Below are positions 9,910-19,240 of a stretch of 19,252 nt of DNA, one piece after another. Location of the stretch: positions 1-19,252 of the forward strand of contig JBBHKE010000862.1 of assembly GCA_037447655.1 (NCBI GenBank), in the 5' to 3' direction. How positions within the stretch are numbered: the stretch's first letter is position 1; every line of letters begins with the position of its first letter. A program made the translations under genes and the position numbers. Below the pieces are notes generated by a model. The model worked only from the letters and a program-made list of their open reading frames with translations. It was not told where the DNA came from and made no database searches. Origin of the DNA: Zygnema cylindricum. Its lineage: Eukaryota; Streptophyta; Zygnematophyceae; Zygnematales; Zygnemataceae.

Positions 9910-10712
9910 CTACTTAAATTTTTTTAAATCACTAATCTTGATGTGAATGTCCTCTCCTGTCTTTTCCTTCATCTCAATAAGTTTTGAAATAATTGTTTTC
10001 CAGTAGACTCCGACGTCTGATTGGAGCTTGTCATCCGATGTATTCAGCAAGTACTCATCTATCCCACCGGCTTTGTCAATGCATCGCATGGCATGAGTTG
10101 TCATCCGTATTCTCAGCATCTGATCCATTGTCACACTGTAGACTCTCTTCCAATGCACATTCGGTTTCCATGTACGCCGACTCCTGATTAAAACAGACAG
10201 TTGAAACAAACAGATGTGTGACCGCCGTCATTCTCAAGTACCAGCAAGTACCTGTCTACTAAAAAGCATCCGGATAGTTCCTCAGCTGATAGGTAAATGG
10301 TTCAGATGTACAAGAACTCAAGAAAAAACAGCTTTAAGAACTTAAGAAAACAACAAACTGATCTACAAGTTGCACACCTTTGACGAGGAGATACAAAACT
10401 TTTTAAAAAACAATAAATAAACCAGCGATGAGGATAAGAAGCGACTGCAACGAAAAAATGATTGTGCATAAGTCTGTGCATAAAAGATGTATTAAATGAA
10501 TTCATGCTTGCAGTCATAAAACCTAAAAAGCACATCCTTGCATTACAGATGTGTATCGTAAAACTGCTCACGAAGAGACACAGAGAATTCACTCACTTGT
10601 TTCCACCATCTTCGCTCACTTTGTTCCCGAATTTTATCTCTCTTCCCGCGTAAAGGCCCCTCTTTATTCGATTCATGAATGCCCGACCAACAAGCTCAAC
10701 ACCGAGAGGCAT
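9910..10712 (-). CDS. Ribosomal protein bL28, mitochondrial type, two exons
   Basis: bL28 belongs to the large subunit of bacterial-type ribosomes. Exons are 10712-10597 and 10183-9910 (stop TAG). The donor is GTGAGT and the acceptor TAATCAG, with codon AA|G split, giving about 129 aa. The signature RGLYAGREIKFGNKVSEDGG, then NKSRRTWKPNVHWKRVYS, then TTHAMRCIDKAGGIDEYLL, follows the plant mitochondrial L28 pattern rather than the shorter plastid one. The start was taken at ATG 10712-10710 (MPLGVELVGRAFMN). The frame stays open to a TAG at 10889-10887 but has no earlier ATG. No clear mitochondrial presequence is seen. In other plants a short lead also precedes RGLYAG, so this start is plausible; an unseen upstream exon is possible. 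It is convergent with TOM5. Confidence 0.93.
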
Positions 10713-10989
10713 GACTATTCTTCTCTCCCTCGCACTGGTTTCTCGCTCGTAGGGTTTCTCTGCCCTCTGCTTGGTCAGAACATTCCTAAGCTGCAGAGAC
10801 ACGTGTCGCCTTACGAGAAAAGGGCGCAGGGACAGTATGGCATCTACAAGCCCTAAAGTCCTAAACCCGCAGGAAGGCAAGGCACGCTAGTCTCCATGGC
10901 CTCCAATAGTTCAATTCAATCACGGAGAAGTTTGCGCCGTTCCCCCCGTTCAGCCAACTGTCTGTACGGAACCTTATAGTACTGTACAG
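10713..10989 (-). promoter_or_regulatory. Leader and promoter region of the bL28 gene
   Basis: This 277-bp stretch lies between the bL28 start and the first terminal-repeat element. It is richer in G and C than the flanks. It includes an open but ATG-less extension of the bL28 frame (10713-10886), probably 5' untranslated sequence. A GTACTGTAC palindrome-like motif lies at its outer edge, against the element end. Confidence 0.4.
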
Positions 10990-11539
10990 TGCACCGTCAA
11001 TCGCTATTAAAGGAATAAATAGCGTAAAACAAAAATTAGTGTTATTAACACTAATCGGGAATTTTATTTTTTTGAAAAAAAATATATATACTAATTAATC
11101 ACTAACTGTAATTTGGGTTGTCCAGAATAAAAAACACCCGCCCTTAAAATGTCTACAGTAATATGTGTATCCGTACAAAATCTGACAATTCGTACGCCGT
11201 TGCGTTGTTCACACGGTCGACGGACTAACATATGAGAACGTGATTTTTTTCGACGAGTTTGCCTCTCTTTCTTCCAGTGCACATTCACATGTGTGCCCAA
11301 TAATGTTAAGTGTCTTTTTATGCCTTTGTACTTCCAAAAGTACCATTTCGCATGAATATATCCTGTCCGTACGACACACTATTTCAATCGCAGTGTACTT
11401 CCACTATTAACGCTAATTGAAAGAAAAACCTAATTAGAATAATGGAAAAAATAGAATTATGGATTGTATTTCGGGTTTTTTTTTTTGAAAAAAGGGCACC
11501 GAATTGGCGTTATAGACTCTGATAGCGATTGACGGTGTA
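10990..11539. mobile_element. Terminal-inverted-repeat element E2, non-autonomous
   Basis: The ends are T(G)CACCGTCAATCGCTATTA at 10990 and its complement, reading TAGCGATTGACGGTGTA, at 11523-11539. The right end carries TA and the left end TG, so one side is mutated. The interior is AT-rich with no transposase. It holds a sub-terminal motif (ACTAATCGGGAATTTTA near 11050) that recurs in E5 (CTAATTGGGAATTT near 13010). This groups E2 and E5 as one subfamily. Confidence 0.7.
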
Positions 11540-11772
11540 CTGTACTCTTATTGTACTTATAGTATGATATTGGCCCATTTCGTGCGAACGTCGAAGGCAT
11601 TTTTTTATTTTCGTCTTTCTGCATCCAAAAGATGTTTAATGGACTACCGGCATTTTCGACCTCTTACCAAATTAGTGTTATGAATGGAAAAACTAACATA
11701 ACTAACGCTGTTTTGTGTTCGGAGCCTTGTAAAACAGGCACCGAGTTAGTTTTAACATCGCTAACGGCGAAT

Positions 11773-11792
11773 TAGCGATTGACTGGGTGCTG
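11773..11792. repeat. Orphan element end
   Basis: TAGCGATTGACTGGGTGCTG resembles the right terminus of E2 with a small insertion and substitutions. No matching left end lies just upstream. It may be the true end of a longer copy beginning at 10990, or a remnant. Confidence 0.4.
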
Positions 11793-11871
11793 AATTGCAG
11801 ACTGTTGTAGCGGTCGCAGGACACCTGCTTTGGAGCCATACATCGGCTGATGGCTTTTGCAGTCGGCACAG

Positions 11872-12074
11872 TACACCGTGAATCGTTATTAGCCTTATGT
11901 ACGCTATATCGGCACCCCAAAATTTTGACATTGATACTTTAAACATAATAAATTACACTATTTAAGGACGTGTACCATAATCTGCCACGTCTCCTGGCAC
12001 TAAATTAGAATGAATGTCGCTAATTTTTTCTTTACACTAATAATTTCTATGCGCTACTAACGATTCAAGGTGTA
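11872..12074. mobile_element. Terminal-inverted-repeat element E3, about 203 bp
   Basis: The left end is TACACCGTGAATCGTTATTA and the right end is the complement of TACACCTTGAATCGTTAG. Both are bounded by TA. It has the same size class as E1 but a diverged interior and shorter arms (about 20 bp). No coding frame is present. Confidence 0.7.
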
Positions 12075-12330
12075 CTGTAGATTGGAACGGTTGGTGAACC
12101 TGCATCGTGCATCTTCCAGCGCGAGTGACATCGGTAGGAAAACATCAAGGAAGGTACTAGAAGGACCTAGCTAGCCTTCTTCTGGTATCTAGAAGGTACT
12201 GTACCTTTGAACCTAGCTTTCTTTTTTACAAGGTGTGAATGATTAGATGTGTCCCTTTCTATGCAATCAACAAATAATATAATACACCACGATCTATATG
12301 TCTGTTGAAAACTGAAGATTGACACTATAC

Positions 12331-13484
12331 TGCACCGCTAATTGTTATTAGTGTTAACGTTTTTTCCGACACTTGAAACCTCTTTTCTTCGGGCCAACTT
12401 TCCGATAAGAGTTGTCAATCAGATGGTTGCTAGTAAGGCAAGATTCTCACCTTCCTATTGTGGTCTCAGATATACAATGTGACAAGTGTGCATGGAGAAA
12501 AGATGTTTTAAGTGGAGAAAAGATGTTTTTGTAGAAGGTAAGGGCATGGTGGGCGAAAGAGATAATATTGGAGAAATACATCCAAGATGAAAGAGAAAAG
12601 AACCATGGCAAAGAAGAATAAGGAAGCAAAAGATAAGACAAAAGGAGACAAGAAGAATACAAAAGGAGAAGCACAGTGGATAAAAAGTCTTCTCATTATA
12701 ATCGGTGAATTGCGTATACAAAATGAATAAACTAAGTACTAAGCCTAACTCTAGATTTAGGGTGGACTAGTTACACGACGCCCACAAAAGAATCGAAGCC
12801 GCAAAAGACAAAAAGGTATAACTAGTGACGGCCAATGTCAAAGTCGGCGGAATGCAAAGTTATGAACAAAAATAATATTTAGTACATGGAATCTGAAACG
12901 AAAAGAATAAAAAATCTACAATAAATATTGTAAAGGTACACTACACCGCCAATCGTTCTTAGCGTGTAAGCTTTTTTAGCGTATATGAATAATTAGCGTG
13001 GTTTACGCTAATTGGGAATTTGAAAATATTCGAAGAAATCGTCTATTCTAATTAGGAATTAGGGCTTTTTTTAAATAGTGTGGATAATTCTATTTGAGAA
13101 TTAAAAAAAAAAAAAGTGGGACGGAATTAGCGTACACAACGCTAATAACGATTGGGGGTGTAACGTACGGGTGAAAAGGTGGGACGGACGTAGTCAACGA
13201 AAATAACGTTCCACTAAGCTAAGGGACAAAATAATTACAATGATTACAAAATGTGTTTGGCTAGTGAAAGGGTACCGTACACGAACAACAAAGTTACATG
13301 AACCAACACAAAAAGGACGTGAAACGACACTACCATACTGAAAATAACGTACGCGCAATTAAATATTCGAAAAAGTACGGATCATAAAGAATACAACTGA
13401 AATTGTACTTCAACAGTTTTAAGTGGAGAAAAGATGTTTTAAGTGGCAAAAAAGAGTTTAACACTAATAACGATTAGCGGTGTA
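12331..13484. mobile_element. E1-like MITE (E4) split by an inserted segment, 1154 bp overall
   Basis: The left arm starts TGCACCGCTAATTG and the right arm ends GATTAGCGGTGTA. Both continue into the E1-type sub-terminal block (complement of CCACTTAAAACATCTTTTC). The first 200 bp align by eye with the whole of E1, including GATTCTCA and TGGTCTCA in the centre. A segment, 12531-13415, interrupts the right arm. It is flanked by a 25-bp direct repeat at 12505-12529 and 13416-13440. The insert itself contains E5. Confidence 0.7.
12942..13162. mobile_element. Terminal-inverted-repeat element E5, nested inside E4
   Basis: The ends are TACACCGCCAATCGTTCTTA and the complement of TACACCCCCAATCGTTATTA, bounded by TA. 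It is about 221 bp and AT-rich, with internal ACGCTAATTGGGAATTT shared with E2. Its position inside the E4 insert shows that elements of this family inserted at different times. Confidence 0.75.
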
Positions 13485-14447
13485 GTCATTGCCCGTGGAC
13501 AACTCAAGGTCCAATGTACCTTTTTTCTCTACCTGATATAGAACCTTGAACAGGCAACACCACGCATCCTCTATATAATCAAAGAGCAATCGTCAACCGA
13601 AGAGTCGCAATACTTCTCATGGTTGTTATTTCTTTTCTGGTTTTATTTTGCTTACAATTTTAGTTGTTTGAACATTCCAAAGAAAATGTTATTCATACTT
13701 ATAGAAACTACCAGTATGAACCTTAGACAGGAATGGTTTAAAAACATTGTGAAAATCACAGCTAAAATGGCACAAAACAAAACCTTGAGCTTCTATTCTA
13801 CAAACATTATTCTTTTCTTGAGCAACATTGCTTCACAACTTCCAGTTTTCCACTTTTGCCATTGGGTGAGTGCGCGCAACGATGTCACGTGCATAACTCT
13901 CCAACACAAGATTTCAACCAAGGCCTGGTTAAATTCTCGACTTAAGCAAGCATAAGATTGAGAAACATGCCTGAAACTTTTCAAACCATTTCAGGAAAAA
14001 CTTTCCACATGCGGACTGTAATATCTTTTGCAACGTTCAAAAAGTGTCCGAGTGTAAGATTGTTAACTGCTGAAATTGTGTGACGCTAATTGGAACAAAA
14101 ACCAATAAAGTGGATTCTTTTTTTCACCAATAAAGCTCTACTAACCTGACTTTACTGTATCCTGAAATTGCAAAATCATAAGTGTGTTCTTAACAGCTTG
14201 CAGACAGCTCTAATTGGGCCTACCTCAACTAACTACCAGCAGAATAACCTGATTGATTATCAACCATGACCTGACATCAGCATAAAATAATAATGTATCC
14301 TCCATTAACTTTGATAGAATTTAGAAAGAAAAAATTATGAAAAAAATAGTTTGACTCAACATAAAAAATGCTTTGAATAAAACCTTATGATCCTTTCTTC
14401 TTCAGAACCATGAATTTGCACATGAAGTCTCTCCCTCAGGTAAACAA
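13485..14447. other. No gene recognised downstream of the VHL-like gene
   Basis: This is AT-rich sequence that should include the 3' untranslated region of the VHL-like gene at its right end. A 110-codon frame at 13623-13955 (+) starts with a hydrophobic run, but its composition is that of random AT-rich DNA. No domain or splice context supports it. Confidence 0.5.
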
Positions 14448-16169
14448 TCAGGGTTCCACGTCAAAAACTCTGGGCGCAGACCACTGAATGACAATCTGTA
14501 GAAGCTCAGATGGCAAGCTACCAAGTAAGTGATTTAACAGCATCTCTGTCCACGCTGAAAAATGGACAACCTGTACACAATTAGCCTGCAGTATACAATG
14601 CAACCAGCTTAGCATAAACAGGAGACATCCGTGATTTGGAACATTTAGAGAAAATTTAAAGAACAGGTAAAAAGAAGAACTCCGATTATGGGAGTTAAAA
14701 TGCAAACCAAAGCATACCTTTAACGCCATGTGTCCTCTCAAATCGTTTGATTATTGCCAAAGCATGATTTAAAAATTTAAAAGGACCTAAAAATCACCAC
14801 CGTAAGAACTGCAGGCATTTTTTGAAGAAAACCTTAAGCATCTTTTTGCAGTACATATGAAAACTTGAGCTATCGCTGGCCTCACGATACAAATTTATGT
14901 TGCATCCAGCAACTGGCAATGCATCCCTCATACAGGCAGCGGCCCTTTTCTAATGGCACTTACAGGAGATTTCATGGGAAATACATTTTTGATTTGAGAA
15001 GAATTACTCTCCAGACGGTATCTGTGGTGACAAAGTAGCAGTTCTTTGACAGCAGATCGAAAATCCTCTGGGAATCGGTTATGATTCTCAGGAGTCCATT
15101 GGAGCTCCATTGGACGAGTGACATTCATCGTGCTATTCGCTCTATCTTCAGGAAAAACAACCTGTTGTACACATAACAAGCAACCGTGGGGGCCATCTAA
15201 AGAAGGTGAATAGACGCAGCCACACCACACGTACTTAACTTAGGCCTTATTTGTGGCAGATAATCCATATCCTGTCGTGTTTATGCTTTTTCAAGATGGT
15301 ATACCTCAGCGGCGAATAACTGGATGTAAAAATACACGTACATCTATACAAGCACGATCAAGGTAGGGGTATTACTAAAACAGCCGCTTAGCTAGAATAT
15401 ATGAAGGCACTTGTGGCATATTCATATCGATACCTCCAGCTGCGACATATCAAAAGAGAACTGTAGATACATCACAGAATGGTTACTCACCAGCCTCTTT
15501 CCGACAACCAAAGGTTCATTTGTGGCCGCGTCTTCAAAACACCAGGGATGAAGAACATATGTTGGCTGAACATACTGCCTGCCTGGACTGATTTTTTGAT
15601 ACGGAACCTTGAAGTACATACCAAAGCATGAACAAATGAACGGTCAGTGGCTGACTTTGAAGTTTCTGGTTGTTCTCAAGAATAAATGACTGGAAAACAC
15701 AGATAGCTCAAATCAATATTGCAAAGATACAGACAGCATAGAAACAAACCAAATTCCCACTTTGGTACTCCGGAACTCTAAATCGAATCTGTCAACAAAA
15801 AACATGCAAATTCTAATAAGAAGGTAAGTCAGTTTTCAGGGTTTAAGAACATATACCTTATTGCCCTTGTAGTCAATCCATAATGGCTGTATGACTCCAA
15901 TTGTACAGTTTTTGAATGTAACACTGGTAGGCGACCTACTTGGACCAGACTTCATAACCTGCTGCACTATTCCATCACTTATGCCATCATCTTCAAGAAT
16001 GAAGCCAACTGCACGATGTTCCATATTGTCCTTTGTAGATATGAGTAAGGCTGTACTGAAATTCCTCAGTTGTTCTCAACAAAAAGTGAAAAGTGATGTT
16101 TTCAGGAGATAGATTCGAGTGGCATGCTCCTCACATCCAAAGCCTTACCGCCATGATTTCTTTCTCCAT
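14448..16169 (-). CDS. VHL beta-domain-containing protein, seven-exon model
   Basis: Exons: 16169-16149, 16030-15857, 15788-15750, 15607-15491, 15161 to 14960 or 15008, 14786-14718 and 14554-14448 (stop TGA); about 226-242 aa. Residues about 40-117 form a von Hippel-Lindau beta domain: SVTFKNCTIGVIQPLWIDYK, then PYQKISPG, then TYVLHPWCFEDAATNEPLVV. Against human VHL ([28 protein letters not shown]) the last two blocks align without gaps. Hydroxyproline-pocket positions W88, Y98, S111, H115 and W117 appear as W58, Y81, T94, H98 and W100. After the domain come WTPENHNRFPEDFRSAVKEL, a helix FLNHALAIIKRFERTHG, and LGSLPSELLQIVIQW, which is not a clear VHL alpha domain. Known VHL is the substrate receptor of an elongin/CUL2 ubiquitin ligase; that role is not shown here. 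The end of exon 5 and the tiny exon 1 are uncertain. Confidence 0.82.
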
Positions 16170-16540
16170 GGCTGCTGCTATGAAAGTGAGCTGAATGTGC
16201 GAACAATTTTTTTCCCGCCGGCAATATGGGCCGGGCGCCCCCCCCCCCGGGGGGGAAATTCAAATTTTAACTTCTGAGTTAGGAATCTAACGGCGAACAT
16301 CTAGCGTTTAATAATCGTAGAGAGTACTTCATTGACGCGTGTATCGCATCACACGTGTCAGATAGAACAGTTTAGTACACTATGCAGTACAGTTCTGTTC
16401 TGAGAATCCGTGACAATGATGGTGGTGATTCCATGAGGGTGCGAGGCTGTTGCGCTATACTTATTTTTAACCCTAGTTATCCTATTCGTACGGATTTCGA
16501 CTTTTTTACGATTTTTACGTAGGATTCGCTACTTTCATAA
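16170..16540 (-). promoter_or_regulatory. Upstream region of the VHL-like gene
   Basis: This region lies 5' of the predicted first exon. It contains a C11/G7 homopolymer junction (16238-16255) inside a GC-rich island (CCCGCCGGC, GGGCCGGGCGCC). Further out are GTAC-containing motifs. No TATA box was placed with confidence. Confidence 0.35.
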
Positions 16541-17090
16541 CGTACGTTAGTTTTCGCCGTACGATGTACGAGAACGTACGGAAATCATTCCCTTAACCCT
16601 TAAAAATCCTTAAAACATCCTAGAACGTACGATAAACGTACGGTAATTTACGTCATTGTACGAAAGGTGCACCCTAAAAAACCTAAGAGTACGGATAGTG
16701 TAAAGAAGTTGTACTGTAATTTGCCGGAATGTATGAAATGCACGAGAAGTACCTTAAACACCCTAAAATCCCCCCTTCAATAACCCTAAAAGTACAAAAA
16801 TATACGGACGCTGTACATAGATGTACAAAGGATGCAAGTCCGTATAACTGAAGTATACGGAAGCGTACGAAAATGTACCCTACAAATCTCAAAACAATAA
16901 CCGTCAAAAGTACGAAAAATGCGGACACTGTACTTAAATGTACGAATAAAAGTTGGTTGTTTAACAGAAATATCTGAGAATGCACGAGAATGTACCCTAA
17001 AATTTCTCAAGCCCCCCTTTATAACCCTAAAAGTACTGAATGTACGAAAACAGTACGAGAATGTACGAAAATGTACTGGTACACAGTCAG
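16540..17090. repeat. Degenerate tandem repeat, period about 117-124 bp, rich in GTAC/ACGTAC
   Basis: Units recur at about 16741, 16865 and 16982, each beginning GCACGAGAA or GCGTACGAAAATG. They continue GTACCCTAAAA, TAACCCTAAAAGTAC and TGCGGACACTGTAC. Weaker copies extend left to about 16540. The tetramer GTAC is strikingly frequent. Long open frames on both strands here (for example 16786-17175, -) arise from the repeat and encode low-complexity FRTF/VRIF strings. Confidence 0.7.
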
Positions 17091-17179
17091 GTACGCATTT
17101 TATAACATTATTTTCATCGTTAAATGCGTATCGTGCGTAGTATTCGCGCGTTCGTTTCGTGCGTATTATGCGCACGGGA

Positions 17180-18007
17180 CATCTATGTTTTTAACCGAGT
17201 GCGGAGGCATGAGATGGAGATTACTGGTTTTGTATTGTGAACGAGAAAACACATGATGATCGATGTTTGTTGGTGTTGAAAGATACACGATTCACCCTAA
17301 ATAGTAAGGACAGAATTTTGTTTTGCACCATCTCATACTGTGTATGCCCTAAATTGGCTATTGTTGTTCGGCAGCTTTAGGATTCTTAGTTAATGTGGTC
17401 CATAGTGGATAGAATAGTACTATAGATTGCAAGATATAGATGATAAAATTTAGTGTTGTCCAGACTAATGACGATATTAAAGATAACGATAGTATACTTT
17501 ATTTTCGACTTGGATGGAGCCTTATCAAGTACCAAAGAGCTTCAAAATAAAGAGACGTTTAGGTTTTTTTTTATTATTATTTCGTCGAAGAATGGCAGAA
17601 TGCTCAAATTCGTTGTGAATGTTTATTTCTGAAGTTACACACATATTTCTCGCTTGCCATACTGCACAATTTCACTAACACTTGACTCTATGACAATATT
17701 GTTTTCTTTGCGGTTAAAGAATATGACTTGATCTAATTGTGAAACCAAAATTGTTCAAGAAATTGTCATCATACAAACAAAATACAAATCATAAAACTTT
17801 TGTCCAGGTTAGGGTATTGGTGTAATATTGTTTAGCACCGCATAGTTCATTTTACAATTGGAAATAAGGAAGGTTTACTATTTTGCTGACGAGATATCAC
17901 ATTATAACAAAAAAAAAACAACATTACAAGAGCAACTCCGAAAGAAACAATAATCTGAGAAGAACCTAGCCGAAAAACAGGATTTACACTAGTAAGACGT
18001 TAAGGAT
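17180..18007. other. No gene or structured element recognised
   Basis: This AT-rich stretch has only short open frames, no splice-consistent coding pieces and no clear repeat beyond a few T and A runs (17561-17580, 17910-17920). Confidence 0.5.
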
Positions 18008-18095
18008 GATGGTGAACCATCCGAGTACATCGGAACAAAACCAAAAAAAAAGGCAAACGCAGGGGAAAGCAAACAAAAAGAAAAAATGGGTCAAA
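18008..18095 (+). repeat. Dispersed A-rich repeat, copy A
   Basis: It begins with the inverted repeat GATGGTGAACCATC, continues CGAGTACATCGGAACAAAA, and ends in an A-rich tail with GCAGGGGAAAGCAAACAAAAA. It matches copies B and C in order of motifs. Confidence 0.55.
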
Positions 18096-18821
18096 AGAAA
18101 GAAACAGACATAAGAATAAAAAGGAACCCTTTTAAATCCGATGGGCTCCTTGAAAATACGTTAGAGTTCGGAGAAACATCGACAATCCATAACAGCAATA
18201 GTAGATTGAAGGAGGATATAGGCTTCCACTCGCAATAAAGCCACTGATATTCGGTGATGAGAAAAAAGGGAAGCCTCGACGACCCCTTTACGAAGGAACT
18301 CATCCAAAGCAACTCCCAACCAACCAAACATCTCAACCACCAATACAAATATAATCATTTATAACATCATGGTGTGCACAATCCGACTCCTCCTTAGTAG
18401 AGTTACCCGCGACTACTCCAGCATATCAAGCCCAAGTAGGGTTTGTCAAAATGATGCCACCAAAAATGCAACGGCCACATCGAGCAATCCGCTTTGATGA
18501 GCAAATACATAAAAAATCCCAAATAATCGCAAAAATGTCGGGAATAGTTCCGTGTGCTCGAATCAATTCACCCCCATCGGAGCATCAAAGGATATGACGC
18601 CATCACTGAAGAACACGATCGCACGAGTAAACGAGAGAGAGCCAACTAATAGCTTGAACTCGAGGGAAGTGGTGAATTAAAGAGGTGTAAAATGTAGAGT
18701 GGAAAGAATAGTTGTAGCCAATAGCCAAGCTCCAAAACTAAGGCCCAAGCCGGAGAAAAAACGGGCACGTGAAGAATCAAGGGAAATCGCCTTGAAAAAA
18801 GAAGAAAAAAGACAGGAAAAA
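18096..18821. other. A-rich sequence between repeat copies; no gene supported
   Basis: No conserved protein is seen. Open frames on the minus strand (18091-18358, 18646-18960) are rich in F, L and S, and those on the plus strand in K and R, as expected for a purine-biased strand. It may be the interior of a decayed transposable element whose repeats flank it. Confidence 0.4.
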
Positions 18822-18914
18822 TTAAAAAGCACGATGGTAAACCATTTGAGTCTAGGGGTACAAAAGGGGTGGTGTGGAAAACTGAAAAACTACAAGCAGG
18901 GCAATAAAAAACAA
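18822..18914 (+). repeat. Dispersed A-rich repeat, copy B
   Basis: It reads TTAAAAAGCACGATGGTAAA, then CCATTTGAGT, GGGGTACAAAAGGGG, CTGAAAAACTA and GCAGGGCAATAAAAAACAAA. It matches copy C over about 95 bp with scattered differences. Confidence 0.65.
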
Positions 18915-19142
18915 AGAAAGCAACGTGAACACATAAAAATGGCAAGTAAAATAAAAGCACCCAAACTCAAAATGAAAAGCACGGCAACTCACTAAACCAA
19001 AACTACAACCCCAACCCCAACTCAATTAAATATCTACGAAAAGCTTGCATTGAAAGGTGATGAGAATCTTAATTTTTATACATGCATAACAAGCTTTGTA
19101 ATTAAGGTGGAGAATAGTGACATAATAAAGGGGCTGACTTTA

Positions 19143-19240
19143 TTAAAAAGCGCGATGGTAAACCATCTAAGTTCATGGGGAACAAAAGAGAAGTAGCACG
19201 GCAAAAATTGAAAAACTATATGTTGGGGGAAAAAACAAAA
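19143..19240 (+). repeat. Dispersed A-rich repeat, copy C
   Basis: It reads TTAAAAAGCGCGATGGTAAA, then CCATCTAAGT, GGGGAACAAAAGAG, TTGAAAAACTA and an A-rich end. Its start lies 321 bp to the right of copy B's start, in the same orientation. Confidence 0.65.

Noticed and set aside
13623-13955. 110-codon plus-strand frame with a hydrophobic start
   Set aside because: No domain, no homologue recognised, no splice or promoter context, and a composition typical of AT-rich non-coding DNA.
14800-14930. Open minus-strand stretch reading DALPVAGCNINLYRE and onwards, a possible extra VHL-like exon
   Set aside because: No donor/acceptor pair joins it to exon 5 in frame without an implausibly short intron (14 or about 34 bp).
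15620-15680. Minus-strand piece reading SFILENNQKLQSQPL after a good acceptor, inside the VHL-like gene
   Set aside because: It cannot be joined in frame to exon 4, and including it would break the gapless PYQKISPG alignment to VHL.
16735-17040. Interstitial telomere-like CCCTAAA repeats
   Set aside because: CCCTAAA occurs singly within the 120-bp unit, not as consecutive heptamers.
16786-17175. 129-codon open frame on the minus strand, the longest in the window
   Set aside because: It lies in the GTAC-rich tandem repeat and encodes repeated FRTF/VRIF strings. Open frames exist on both strands there, so it is a by-product of the repeat.
18699-18995. K/R/E-rich plus-strand frame that looks like a basic nuclear protein
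   Set aside because: The charge comes from A-rich DNA, and the frame contains dispersed repeat copy B.
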